Assembly (NCBI RefSeq): GCF_905171765.1
Contig: NC_053390.1
Location: 583,322,471-583,386,470 of the forward strand
Source of the DNA: Bufo bufo
Taxonomy: Eukaryota; Chordata; Amphibia; Anura; Bufonidae
Reading direction: 5' to 3'
Length of the DNA: 64,000 nt
Shown: piece by piece, positions 44,340-56,449 of the stretch
Position numbering within the stretch: the first letter of the stretch is position 1
Layout of the letters: each line of letters starts with the position of its first letter
The notes under the pieces: generated by a model
What the model was told of the DNA's origin: nothing
The model's database searches: none
The model's input: the letters and a program-made list of their open reading frames with translations, nothing else
Made by a program: the position numbers and the translations under genes

Positions 44340-46500
44340 TGTCCCGCTGGAGAAGACGTCTTAGAGCCAGACGTCGTCTTCGGCGTAGCTATTGGGTGCA
44401 TCCGATAACTTCTGAAAGAACAAGAATGGGAGCTTTTGCAGTTCTATTCCCCGAATTATACTGACAAGTTTCAAAACTACTTACGGATGAGCTTGGAAAG
44501 CTTTGATGATCTGTTACGAAGGGTGTCAAGTCACATTAAAAGACAGGCAACCACTTTCCGTCACAGTGTTTCCCCGGCAGAATGCGTAATGCTTACAATA
44601 GGGTATTTTTGTTATAAATTTTATCTATATCAATTTAATTTTTGTATAAATATTTATAGTAGCTTTTCCTGGTTCAAAGTTGAAACCAGACATAGTTCCC
44701 AAACCCAGGTTAAATTTCATTTTGTAAATAGTAGACTACTGAGCGCAGCTCTTGATTGCGCAGTATAATGGCTTTGTAGGCTCTGCATTAGTATTGCTCA
44801 CTGTTACTTCTACCGCTTCAATGTGAACGATTAGCCATACCTCGTCCCTTAGAGATGTTGACAGCACTGTGACCAATTCTAGTCAGAAGCATACGCCTAT
44901 CGTTCTTTTTTGAGAGCCCGTTTCACTGCATTAAAAATTTAATTTGCCCAGTGAAAAATGGCCTGTAAAAAAAGTCCCAAAAAAGTCGGTCCAATTTATC
45001 ATGTTTAGTTTGTTTTTGTATTGTTTTTTACATATTTGCCTTTTTTTTTTTCTTCTGATAGATTTCTGGCAACAGGAGAAAGTTTTACGTCCCTCATTAC
45101 CAGTTTCGCCTTGGAATATCCACCATTTCCATTATTGTTAAGCATACGTGCCGTGTTTTGTGGGAGCAGTTACATGAGGAATTTATCCCACATCCAAGTA
45201 GGCAAAAGTTGAGCGAAATTGCAGAAATTTTTTGGGAGCTGTGCCAGTTTCCAAACTGTATTGGGGGCAGTAGACTGGTATTACTAAGCCCCAAGGCACT
45301 GGGTCAGAGTTTTTTAATTACAAAAAATATTTTTCAATCATACTAATGGCCATCGCTGATGCCCAATACCGTTTTGTGGCCATAGATGCTTGGGCTTAGG
45401 CCCCTTTAACACGGGCGTTGCGGATTGGGGCCGGATGCGTTCAGGGAAAATGGTGTGATTTTGACACTAAAACAAGTCAGTTTTCACTGCGATTGCGTTC
45501 CATGTTTGCGTTTTTTCCGTGCGGGTGCAAAATATTGTAATGCGTTTTGCACGCGCATGAGAAAAATCGTCATGTTTGGTACCCAGACCCGAACCCGGAC
45601 TTCTTCACAGAAGTTTGGGTTTGGGTTAGGTGTTGTGTAGATTTTATTATTTTCCCTTATAACATGGTTATAAGGGAAAATAATAGCATTCTTAATACAG
45701 AATGCATAGTACAATAGGACTGGAGGGGTTAAAAAAAATTAAAAATAATTTATCTCACCTTAATCCACTTGATCGCGCAGCCCGGCTTCTCTTCTGTCTT
45801 CTTCTTTGAGGAATAGGACCTTCCCATCCCGATCGTCTCCTAGCAACCGTGCTTGAAAATCGCACCACATCTGCACTTGCTTGCGGATGCTTGCGATTTT
45901 CACGCAGCCCCATTCACTTCTATGGGGCCTGCGTTGCGTGAAAAATGCAGAATATAGAACATGCTGCGATTTTCACGCAACGCACAAGTGATGCGTGAAA
46001 ATCACCGCTCTTGTGCACAGCCCCATAGAAATAAATGTGTCCGGATTCAGTGCGGGTGCAATACGTTGACGTCACGCATTGCACCCGCGTGGAAAATTTG
46101 CTCGTGTGAAAGGAGCCTTATGGAAGAACAAACAATTCAAAGGTATTTAAAAATTCCTACCTGGAGCGAAGTCTATATAATAGACAATTCGATTTCCCAC
46201 CACCTCAACCACTGCCAGGTACAGATGCTCCACCCATGCCGTTTGTGTTGGTAGCTGATGAGGCCTATCAAATGTGTGGAAATCTTATTAAACTGTTATC
46301 GAGCCGTGGATTAAATCAAACAAAACGCATATTTAACTACTGCCTGACCAGGGCTCGCTGAATGTTTGAATGCACTTTCGGGCATTTTGGTTGCCAAATG
46401 GCAAATTTTCACCAAACCAATTAAACTTAAAGTTGAAACAGTCAATGAGGTAGTAAAGTCGGCCGCCACGTGCTCCACAAGGTCCTCTCGCTGTGGCCTG
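44340..46500 (+). pseudogene. PIF/Harbinger transposase, heavily decayed
   Basis: Separated frames carry successive pieces of a HARBI1-like DDE nuclease. The first is an N-terminal SYWVHPITSERTRMGAF with NYLRMSLESFDDLLRRV and SVSPAECVMLTIGYF (44380-44610). Next come SFTSLITSFALEYP-type sequence and LSEIAEIFWELCQFPNCIG (45080-45265), where the first catalytic Asp follows as GAVDW in a shifted frame. The block after the nested MITE has PPMPFVLVADEAYQM (second Asp) and KRIFNYCLTRAR, a stop, then MFECTFGHFG (catalytic Glu), at about 46190-46400. An AT-rich insertion or intron separates the first two blocks (44610-45065). Multiple stops and shifts show it is dead. Confidence 0.85.
45399..46117. 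mobile_element. 719-bp MITE inside the Harbinger transposase
   Basis: The ends GGCCCCTTTAACACGGGCG and GCTCGTGTGAAAGGAGCC are imperfect inverted repeats flanked by TTA at 45396-45398 and 46118-46120. A 3-bp TTA duplication fits PIF/Harbinger. The transposase reading resumes close to the right edge, which supports a clean insertion. A CGCATTGCACCCGC-type palindrome lies near the right end. Confidence 0.75.
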
Positions 46501-46509
46501 ACGACCTCT

Positions 46510-46830
46510 GCTAGGAGTAGCAGCAACTAGGACTGCTACTCCAAGCATCCACTATGAACTTATACTACCTGCAGTCCCTCTGTACTTTTGCGCAGGGAGT
46601 GCAGGTAGTATAAGTACATAGTGGATGCTAGGAGTTGTAGTCCTAGTTGGTACTACTCCTAGCATCCACTATGTACTTATACTACCTGCAGTCCCTGCGC
46701 AAAAGTACACATGGACTGCAGGTAGTATAAGTACATAGTGGATAGTAGGAGTAGTAGTCCTAGTTGCTGCTACTCCTGTACTTAGAACATATAGTTCCTA
46801 TGTAAAAGTACATAGGAACTGCTTATAGTT
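46510..46830. repeat. Reiterated long hairpins
   Basis: The segment CTAGCATCCACTATGTACTT and TATACTACCTGCAGTCC alternates with its inverse GGACTGCAGGTAGTATA and AAGTACATAGTGGATGCTAG. Two full hairpins (about 46515-46630 and 46655-46765) are followed by a shorter one around 46785-46830. The loops carry GCGCA and AAAAGTAC tracts. It lies between the transposase remnant and the right end of the Harbinger element. Confidence 0.75.
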
Positions 46831-47212
46831 AATGTTTCTATTGTTGCACAACAAAAATAAATAAAAAAAAAGTTTTATGCGCAGACAGGAAATCCGGATC
46901 CGTCAATGCAGCAATATACGGAACACTTTGCAACGGATCCGGCACTAATATAAATCAATTGGAATTAATGCCGGATCCGTCATTCTGGCAAGTTTTCCGG
47001 AGTTTTGGACGGAGTCAAAACTGTAGCATGCTGCAGTATTTTCTCTGTCTAAAAGCCGGACAGTGACTGAACTGAAGACATCCTGATGCATCCTGAACAG
47101 ATTTCTCTCCATTCAGAATGCATGGGATAAAACTGATCAGTTCTTTTCCGGTATAAAGCCCCTGTGACAGAACTCTATGCCGGAAAAAAAAACCGCTAGT
47201 GTGAAAGTACCC

Positions 47213-49459
47213 TTATATGCAACTGAAACACTAGGAGTCAGGGCCCTGCTCGCAAGAGCTTAAAATCTATGAGGAATTGGGGGTGACACATAAGGTAGTT
47301 GATTGTGATAAGTAGGATTTGAGCCATTATTGAGCTGACAGGAGTGGTGCCGGCCGATCTGCTTTGGGTTTGGGACTACTAGAGGATCAAATTTAGGCCA
47401 GAAGAGTTGGTGGGGGAAAGGTTTAGTCTGGGCAAAGTCATTTTAGGTAGTTTGATAAGCCTGAAAAATAACTGAAATAAAGTGGCCTAAATGGGAGGAA
47501 ATGCTCAAAAACCCCAAACACTGTGGCGTGTTTATAACCGGGGGAGCAATTCCTCCGCATGTGATCCGCATGTGATTGCAATGCATGCAATGGAGGATGT
47601 CGGCAGCGGTCCTCATGCACCACAAAAGCGTCTTTCGCAGTGATTTATGAGCTTCATAAGCCTGCCTGAAAAGATATGTTTTTAAGTCACGTTTGAAGGT
47701 GGAGAAGTTGTGAATTGACCTAGTATTCCGGGGCAGAGTATTAAAGAGAGTATAGGTACAGCTTGAGAAAAGACCACTGTATGTTGAAAACATTGTATCC
47801 TGAGGCCATTGTATCCTGAGGGAGCACTGTATTTGTTATTTTATTCTATGTAATGTTACGATGTGTTGTGTTATACATAGTCTTGTGTAGATCAATCTGA
47901 GTTAATAATCCTGACTTTACCCTTATGAGATGGACCTAGGTCAGCCCCTAGTTTAGTGTGTAGTCTAGACACATCTTTGCGATGGCTGCGACCAGGTCTA
48001 ATCTTCGTGCAAACACAAAAATGCTCTTGTAGATGAATAGACACAAATGACAGCAGTAATGTTCCAAAATGAATAGCAAAATCTTCCTAGAGGAATGGAG
48101 GATGTTACATCAGGAAAAAGCACCAACTTCATGTAAATGTCCATAGTTGTAGAATGGCATATTAGAGTAATATTTGATGGCTACATTTTTACACCATGTA
48201 GTGCAGATAGTATATTTTATTAAACATTAGACTCTCTAAATGTTTTATATGACGATAAAGATTTAAAAAAAAGAATCAATTCCACTTGTGTAATATCTTA
48301 AAAGACATACCGTAATGGTATTAAGTTACCATCCATTTTTGTGTTGTATATACAGTATATCTAGATACTGTATTTGGATTTCTAAGAACATATTCAGAAA
48401 ACTAGCAAGGACAGGGGATGTAAATCTAGTCAATCTATGAAGCAAGCATGATCAAATTATGTTTGAACATCACGTTAAATGCTACTTACTGTAAGTTCAA
48501 TTTATTTGTTAGGTAGAGTTATATATTTGCCTTTCCCTGAACATCTCCTCTGTACACCATTAAACTGACCAATTACCATTTTCCATACATCTATAATCAC
48601 TTTACACTAGCTTCCAATCATTTCATGATGACTGAACCTGCTTAAGTACATTCAGCACATTACTTACATGCAGAGTACTGTGAGATGTCGGCTCTCTGAA
48701 ATAATTATATTGTACACAGTATTTAAGAATTGCCAGACATCATAATCTTGGGAAACTACTGTATAACATTTTAAGATAGTTTTTCTGGGTCTTATTCTAC
48801 CACTAGAGTTAAATATGGTTTGATGTAAGCTGTGGCACACACAGAAAAGACGAGGCCCAGGGATGCACCACCAAAGAGGCCAGGTGAGGCGATAGCTTCA
48901 AGCAGCACCAGGTAGGAGCAAGAGAGGGGCAGTGGAATGGCCATGGGCAATGAGCGCTTTCATTGTGGCAAAGGGGTTAGGTTAAGAAATTGGGAGGGTG
49001 CCGTTTCAGTTTTCAGCTCAGGCAGCAGAAAGGCTAGGTGGACCCCTGATGGGGCCCAATAGAAAAGGTCAAAATGGGCTCCTAAATATGGTACTCAGTT
49101 TTGCCAGGAGAAAAGGGCCTGATATTTGTTTCCCGATCCTTTACCTTTCTACTGCCAATCCCACCTCCCTCCCCTGGTCGGTTAGAAAGCAGTTTCTCTA
49201 GGGAAGGGAGTCCTGCACAGGTTTTTGCCACATTCAGCAAAGGTTATGGAACTGACAGGACTGAGGCCTTCTTTCTCCATATAAACTTTAATTAATTATT
49301 GTATGTAAAATCAGGTCCTTTATTAAAACTAGATTAAATGTATTAAACATCTGTATTTAAGACATATAAACATTCCCTAAATACAGACAGCAATGAACTT
49401 ATAGTCCCACGGGACAAAATGCATGAGATTCATATGATTGGCACCTTTATTAATGTACA
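47213..49459. other. Intergenic, old dispersed repeats, no gene
   Basis: The first part continues the dispersed repeat split by the Harbinger element. Near 47765 a GTATGTTGAAAACATTGTATCC phrase resembles the CATTGTATGTTGAAACCGTT phrase at 43532. The rest shows no supported feature. Confidence 0.45.
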
Positions 49460-50120
49460 TGTCAGAGTTCCTCTGACTGCTGCTGCCTCTGATCCAGACA
49501 GGTCTGGGAGGAGAAGGTCGCAGCGACTTGCTACTCGCGATAGCTTGTGAGTTTGCTCCGTGGTTCAGGGTATGTCATCTGGGTTTTGCCTTGTGAACCT
49601 TTTTGTCCTGACTGGGAGTTTGTAGGCATCCTTCTCAGGTGAGTCCTGTCTGCCACTCCCAGCTACTATATTAGTTTCACTTTCACTTGCAGTCTTTGCC
49701 AGATATAGTCCTTACTTCCAGTTCTATTCTGACCTTTGAAGGAGATCGTTTGATGGTGTTGCTGTGGAGCTCTTGTCCGGCGTGGACTATCGTGATTGGG
49801 ATCGCCTTCTCTGCTCGTGACTGGATAAGTCTATCTCTGATATAGTTTGTTTGTTGCTGTCTTCCCCTGCTGTTCTCCTAGACATGAGTGATGGTGACTA
49901 GTGCTCCCATCGGCCTTTCCCCACTCTAGGCTTTAGGGTGACTGAGGGTTTAGGCATCCTGCTCGCCGCACGGGTTCACACCCCGTCTAGGGTATCAGGG
50001 CAGACAGGTGCCAGCTTAGGGTTAGTCAGGGGTGGCCATACTATTCCCATCCGTAGATAAGGGTCCCCCTTCCCCTCCGTCTGGTGCGACACGACTGCTG
50101 CTGGGATAGCGGTCGTGACA
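49460..50120 (+). repeat. 5' LTR of Ty3/Gypsy element
   Basis: It matches the 3' LTR from GATCC at 49491 to the terminal GGTCGTGACA at 50120. The opening 30 bases (TGTCAGAGTTCC...) differ from TGTCACGACTGTGACT of the other copy, so the start is uncertain by about 15 bp. Confidence 0.85.
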
Positions 50121-50200
50121 GTATATCTGGCCTTTTAAAAAAAAAAAAGTGACTTTTTTTTTTTTGCTTGCTGTTTTGCTTTGTATTTTTATGTTCCACT

Positions 50201-53200
50201 ATGGATCCAGTTACGGTTTTGGCGAAACAATTACAGGGATTATCCCTTGAAGTGGCAGGATTAAAAGCAACAGTGCTGCAGCAGCAGCAGCCATCCTTGG
50301 GTTCCACCGTTGCTACGGGAAACCAAGGTACTCCTGAGCCAAAAGTGGCTTTACCTGATAGGTTCTCAGGAGGGAGAGACCAATTTGTAACCTTCAGAGA
50401 AGCTTGCAAATTGTTCTTCAGGTTACGCCCTAGATCCTCCGGCGGTGAGGAACAACAGGTGGGTATTGTAATTTCTCTCCTGCAAGGAGATCCGCAGGCT
50501 TGGGCTTTCTCCCTACCATCAGACTCTCTGGCCTTACGATCAGTGGAGGAGTTTTTTGAAGCCCTGGGTCTCGTATATGATGACCCGGACAGGGTCTCAC
50601 TGGCTGAGTCTAAGCTACGTAGACTTCGGCAAGAGAACCGGTCTGCTGAACTATATTGTTCCGAATTCCGTAGGTGGGCTACTGATACGTTATGGAACGA
50701 CTAGGCCCTTAGGAGTCAGTTCTGCCAGGGGTTGTCTGAAAAATTAAAAGACGTGCTGGCGGTATACGAGGTCCCTGGGTCTCTGGAGGCTGCTATGTCT
50801 CTGTCCATAAGAATCGACAGACGACTCAGGGAGAGACTATTCAATTTTACGTAGGCCGCTATAGGGCAGGGATCGGTTTGTTATGATCCAGTCGAACCAA
50901 TGCAAATAGGGGGCGCCACTAGACGGTTGAATCCTCCTAAGTTCCGCTGTAGGTCAGAGGTTTGTTTTCGTTGTGGGGGGAGGGGTCATTTTGTAAAGGT
51001 TTGTCCCTCAGAACCCAAGAGACCACAAACAAAGGAGCCGCCTGGAAAACTAGAGTCCCCAGATTGTGCGGAGGATAACAGTCTGGGCGTATTCATTTCC
51101 TCCATACGCATGTCTCAGTTTTTGTTGTCCGCTACCGTTGAGGCGGGCAATAAGACTGAGATCTGTTCCGTCTTTTTGGACAGTGGGGCGGGGGTCAACT
51201 TGGTGGATTCACGGTTTGCTCAGGCTCTGGGTTTTACTCCAGAACCGATACGCAGAACTATTCCTGTTTTTGCCATCGACTCCTCCCCTCTTACTCAGAA
51301 AGAGTTAACTCAGATCATTCATAATATCCATCTGCAGGTAGGGGACCTCCACAAAGAGCATATCTCGTGTTATGTCCTGGATGGTCTTCCGGCTCCTATG
51401 GTATTGGGGCTTCCCTGGCTGGTGACTCACAATCCAGTGGTGGATTGGCAGGCCGGGGAGATTGTGGAGTGGAGTGAACATTGTAAGGACAACTGCTTGA
51501 GTAGTAGGTGCTCTACACTCTCTGTAACATCTTTACCTGCCTTTCTGTCAGATTTTATGGATGTGTTCTCTGAGAAGGGTTGTCAGGGGTTACCACCTCA
51601 TCGTCCATATGATTGCCCGATTAATCTACTACCTGGGGCCAAACTACCTAAAACCCGGTTATACAATCTTTCCGGCCCGGAGAGGAAGGCTATGAAAGAT
51701 TATATTTCGGAGAGTTTGGCTAAGGGACACATCAGACCCTCTTCTTCACCTGTGGCTGCAGGGTTCTTTTTCGTTAAAAAGAAAGATGGGGGCCTACGTC
51801 CTTGCCTGGATTTTCGGGAATTAAACCGGATAACTATCCGAGATCCCTATCCTCTTCCTCTCATTCCCGACCTCTTTAATCAGGTTGCTGGTGCTAAATG
51901 GTTCTCCAAAATGGATCTCAGAGGAGCCTATAACCTGGTTCGCATCAAAGAGGGGGATGAGTGGAAGACGGCTTTTAATACTCCGGAAGGGCATTATGAA
52001 AATCTGGTCATGCCATTTGGTCTTACTAATGCGCCTGCGGTATTCCAACATTTTGTCAACGATATTTTTAGTCACCTTATCGGGAGATTTGTTGTGATAT
52101 ATCTTGATGACATCCTGGTCTATTCCCCGGATCTGGATACACATAAAATCCATGTGAGACAAGTGCTGCAGATATTAAGGGCCAACAAATTGTTTGCTAA
52201 GTTAGAAAAATGTGTGTTTGCCGTAAAAGAACTGCCATTTCTGGGGTATGTGTTGTCAGATTCAGGTTTCCGCATGGATCCGGAGAAAGTCTGAGCGATT
52301 ATGGACTGGGATCTGCCTGAGAACCTGAAGGCATTGCAACGCTTCCTGGGGTTTGCCAATTTTTATAGAAAGTTTATAAAAAACTATTCCTTGGTGGTCA
52401 AACCACTGACAGACATGACCCGAAAGGGATCCGATTTTTCCAAATGGTCACATGCAGCCAAAACTGCCTTTGCATCTCTGAAGGAGAGATTCACCTCGGC
52501 CCCTATTCTCGTACAGCCAGATGTCTTGCTTCCTTTTATTGTAGAGGTTGACGCATCAGAGGTGGGGGTGGGAGCGGTACTATCTCAGGGCCCGTCCCCT
52601 GGTGAATGGCGTCCGTGTGCTTTCTTTTCGAAGAAATTGTTTACTGCAGAAAGGAACTATGATATTGGCAACAGGGAACTTTTGGCTATTAAGTTGGCTT
52701 TTGAGGAGTGGCGTCATTTTTTGGAGGGGGCGGTTCATCCCGTCACGGTGATTACTGATCACAAAAACTTATTATATCTGGAGTCTGCTAAACGTCTCAC
52801 CCCTAGACAGGCTCGGTGGTCGTTATTTTTTACTAGGTTTAATTTTGTAATAACCTATCGCCCGGGGGCAAAAAATACTAAGGCGGATGCATTGTCTCGA
52901 AGTTTTCCTGGAGGGGGTGATGTTGAGGTACCAGAGCCCATTTTGCAAAAGGGGGTGGTGGTCTCTGCATTACACTCAGGTTTGGAGGGGAGGGTGTTGG
53001 AAGCTCAGGGGGACGCCCCGGCCTCCTGCCCCTCTGGTAAACTGTTTGTGCCAGAAAATTTACGACTGGAGATACTAAAAGAACACCATAACTCCACATT
53101 GGCAGGACACCCAGGTAGTAGGGCAACCTCTGAGTTAGTGTCTCGTCGGTTCTGGTGGCCTAAATGGAGCCAGGAGGTGTTGAATTTTGTGTCTGCATGT

Positions 53201-54279
53201 GCTACCTGTGCTCGTTCTAAGGTAGATCATACTCGTCCGGCAGGGCGTCTTTTACCTCTGGCCATCCCCAACAGGCCTTGGACGCACCTGTCAATGGATT
53301 TCATTACGGATCTACCAGTATCAGCGGGGAAGACTGTTATTCTTGTAGTTGTTGACAGATTCAGTAAAATGGTGCACTTTATTGCTCTTGCCGCATTGCC
53401 TAATGCTAACACACTGGCTCAGGTTTTTATTGACCACATCGTGAAGCTTCACGGGGTCCCTTCCGATATTGTTTCGGATCGTGGTACCCAATTCGTTTCT
53501 AAATTTTGGAAAGCTTTTTGTTCTCGTTTAGGGGTTCATCTGTCGTTTTCTTCATCTTTCCATCCACAATCCAACGGTCAGACTGAACGTACCAATCAAA
53601 ACCTAGAGACATATTTGAGATGCTTTGTTTCCGAAAATCAGGAGGAATGGTCATCTTATTTACCGTTAGCCGAGTTTGCCATTAATAATCGTCGTCAAGA
53701 ATCCACCGATAAGTCACCATTTTTTGGTGCGTATGGTTTCCATCCTCAGTTTTGTACGTTTAGTGAGGGGGGGCCGTCTGGGATTCCCGAGGAGGAACGA
53801 TTTGCGTCTTCACTTTCTTCAGTGTGGCAGAGTGTGCAAGAAAGTTTGAAGAGAATTGGTGGTAGATACAAACGTGTGGCTGATAGGAAGCGCTCTGAAG
53901 GTCCGGACCTTGGGGTGAATGACTTGGTGTGGTTGTCTACCAGAAATATCAAGTTGAAGGTTCCCTCGTGGAAATTAGGTCCGAGATTTATTGGTCCTTA
54001 TAGGGTGATTAAGATCATTAACCCGGTGGCTTTTCGTCTGGAGCTACCTCAGACTCTAAGGATCCATAATGTCTTCCACAGATCTCTGCTTAAGAGATAT
54101 GTAGAACCTCCTGAACCATTGCCACTACCGCCTCCACCGGTGGTTGTTGATGGCAGTCTTGAGTTTCAGGTAGAAAAGATTGTTCATTCACGATATGTTC
54201 GCCGCTCTCTCTTCAGTACCTGGTGCACTGGAAAGGTTATGGTTCCGAAGAGAGAATGTGGGTTCCAGCATTGGAGATA
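50201..54279 (+). pseudogene. Ty3/Gypsy gag-pol, single frame with three stops
   Basis: The frame starts at ATG 50201 (MDPVTVLAKQLQGL). Domains in order: capsid-type gag (RDQFVTFREACKLFF); zinc knuckle [14 protein letters not shown] near 50965; aspartic protease [12 protein letters not shown] near 51175; reverse transcriptase with [15 protein letters not shown] and YLDDILVYS (about 51905-52130); RNase H with VEVDASEVGVG (about 52545); zinc-binding integrase start and CATCARSK (about 53200); catalytic residues in MDFITDL, SDRGTQF and the Glu near EWSSYLPLAEF; then a chromodomain-like tail. In-frame TAG codons at 50702 and 50852 and TGA at 52292 interrupt it; the frame is the same on both sides of each. 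The tail shifts frame near 54195, and the original frame reaches a stop at 54277. It would direct copying and integration of the element, but this copy cannot make the full product. Confidence 0.93.
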
Positions 54280-54327
54280 AAAGCCTGGTCTTGAGGGTCC
54301 AGGGGCCCCTCGTAGAAAGGGGGGTAC

Positions 54328-54972
54328 TGTCACGACTGTGACTGATCCTGACAGGTCTGGGAGGAGAAGGTCGCAGCGACTTGCTACTCGCGATAGCTTG
54401 TGAGTTTGCTCCGTGGTTCAGGGTATGTCATCTGGGTTTTGCCTTGTGAACCTTTTTGTCCTGACTGGGAGTTTGTAGGCATCCTTCTCAGGTGAGTCCT
54501 GTCTGCCACTCCCAGCTACTATATTAGTTTCACTTTCACTTGCAGTCTTTGCCAGATATAGTCCTTACTTCCAGTTCTATTCTGACCTTTGAAGGAGATC
54601 GTTTGATGGTGTTGCTGTGGAGCTCTTGTCCGGCGTGGACTGTCGTGATTGGGATCGCCTTCTCTGCTCGTGACTGGATAAGTCTATCTCTGATATAGTT
54701 TGTTTGTTGCTGTCTTCCCCTGCTGTTCTCCTAGACATGAGTGATGGTGACTAGTGCTCCCATCGGCCTTTCCCCACTCTAGGCTTTAGGGTGACTGAGG
54801 GTTTAGGCATCCTGCTCGCCGCACGGGTTCACACCCCGTCTAGGGTATCAGGGCAGACAGGTGCCAGCTTAGGGTTAGTCAGGGGTGGCCATACTATTCC
54901 CATCCGTAGATAAGGGTCCCCTTCCCCTCCGTCTGGTGCGACACGACTGTTGCTGGGATAGCGGTCGTGACA
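54328..54972 (+). repeat. 3' LTR of Ty3/Gypsy element
   Basis: It starts TGTCACGACTGTGACTGATC directly after the purine tract and ends GATAGCGGTCGTGACA. The TGTCACGAC/GTCGTGACA ends form a short inverted repeat, typical of LTR termini, and 645 bp is a normal length. Confidence 0.92.
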
Positions 54973-55677
54973 GCAGCAGCGTCTAGTTGCCAGGGGAACC
55001 AGGAGTGTCATCTAGCCCTCACTGAAGTTAAAGCACCAGGCCAATGAGGAAGTGCACCAGGGCTCCCTAACATCAAGGTCCACAGGTGACAGCTCCACCC
55101 GGCGCACTAGCATGCTGGCATGAGCTACTGTTCCTGGAGTATAAAGTCTGGCCCCTGCAGGATGCACGTGCCCGCTACTGTTCCTAGTTATCTTTGAAGA
55201 CTCTTCTGGGTGTGACTTTCTGGATTTGACTTGGTGACTATGGTTTTGGCTTCTGTCATTCTGGTATCATATTTGATCTCCCGGTTGGCGTTTTGGTTTT
55301 CTCGTTTGCCTCTGGCGTATTTGTACTGTGTTGACCATCTGGCTTTTGACCATTTTTATGTACGACTACTCTTATTGTGTGTATGCATCTGTTTGTCCCT
55401 GTTTATGTGAAGCCCTTCATGTATTGCAGTACAGACACTGCACACTGCCTACGGTGATCGTGCAAGTAGGTAGAGAGACATTAGTCATTATCCTGACAGT
55501 GCATAAAGAACTAAGCCAGGTTTTTGAATGGCACTGGGACATGTTGAAAATAGACGATGATCTTAGGTACACTGATGAGCAAAAGAGTACCAATATTTTG
55601 AACTTTTGACTTTCAGGCTACATATCTCACCATCCACTACAGCTTAGAATGTGAGACTACCATCATTTTATAGGCAG
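54973..55677. other. Possible old LTR sequence, no gene
   Basis: A pyrimidine-rich stretch with GACTTTCTGGATTTGACTTGG and similar phrases resembles LTRs of other amphibian retroelements. No borders are visible, so it is not called as an element. Confidence 0.3.
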
Positions 55678-56310
55678 TAGAGTTGAGCGGACACCTGGAT
55701 GTTCGGGTTCGACGGGTTCGGCAGAACTTCGGAAAAAAGTTTGAGTTCGGGACCCGAACTTGACCCTGAACCCCATTGAAGTCAATAGGGAGCCGAACTT
55801 TTGAGCACTAAAATGCCTGTAAAAATGTCATGGAAAGGGCTAGAGGGCTGCAAATGTCGTCAAAATGTGGTTAAGAGCATGGTAAGTGCTCTGCAAACAA
55901 ATGTGGATAAGGAAATGACTTAAAATAACATAAAATACGTGCAAATAAAAAATAATAATCTTGATCTAGGAGGACCAGGTCCATATGGAGTAGGAGGTTG
56001 AGGAGGCGGTGGATGTGGCGGTGTAGGTGGAAGTGGCGGTGGAGGAGGAGGTAGCCTACACTGCTTTTTGGTTTACATATTTATTTATTTTTTAATTAGG
56101 GTACACACCAAAACATTGGGAAATATAACCCTCCAGTCATGCTAAACACATGTTCAGACAATACACTGGCTGCAGGGCAGGCCAGCACCTTAAAGGCGTA
56201 AAGGGCAAGCTCAGGCCATGTGCCCAATTTGGAGACCTAGAAGTTGCAGGGGCTGACCCCTGTCAGTTAGTTTGTGTAGGCGTGTGCATACTTACTGCCC
56301 CACCATGTTG
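55678..56310 (-). mobile_element. hAT 3' end fragment (family 2)
   Basis: It starts with the terminus TAGAGTTGAGCGGACACC and a GAACCCGAAC-rich subterminal region, followed by a GGAGGCGGTGG-rich tract also found at 57700-57780 and inverted at 490-918. At 56130-56300 it includes a decayed piece of the hAT dimerisation domain matching 58040-58210. Homology stops near 56310. Confidence 0.7.
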
Positions 56311-56449
56311 CACGTCCCCGTGATGTTCACGATCCAATTTGATATCTGCTCTATCAACTTTCGATGTTCTTTTATACGCCTACCATGGTGATCACGGGTG
56401 GCGGGGAATCAGGGTTCCAGGCCGGAGAGGGAGCGTGAGAAAAAGAGAT

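Larger units (their letters stand above)
43900..47212 (+). mobile_element. PIF/Harbinger element
   Basis: The ends GAGTACTTTCACACTTGCGGC and CCGCTAGTGTGAAAGTACCC are imperfect inverted repeats. The flanks are TAA on the left and TTA on the right, close to the 3-bp TWA duplication of the superfamily. It encloses a decayed Harbinger transposase, a nested MITE and a palindromic segment. Confidence 0.8.
49460..54972 (+). mobile_element. Ty3/Gypsy chromovirus-type LTR retrotransposon
   Basis: Two direct LTRs (49460-50120 and 54328-54972) bound one gag-pol frame. Integrase precedes the C-terminal region and a chromodomain-like tail is present, as in chromoviruses. A purine tract AAAGGGGGG precedes the 3' LTR (about 54317-54324). 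Apart from their first ~30 bp, the LTRs differ by only three visible changes over about 630 bp, indicating a recent insertion. No matching 5-bp target duplication is found, and the first bases of the 5' LTR are diverged. Confidence 0.92.

Noticed and set aside
50702..50854. Programmed readthrough at the two TAG codons, both followed by GCC
   Set aside because: There is no other sign of a recoding signal, and a third stop (TGA at 52292) lies in reverse transcriptase/RNase H, so mutation is simpler.
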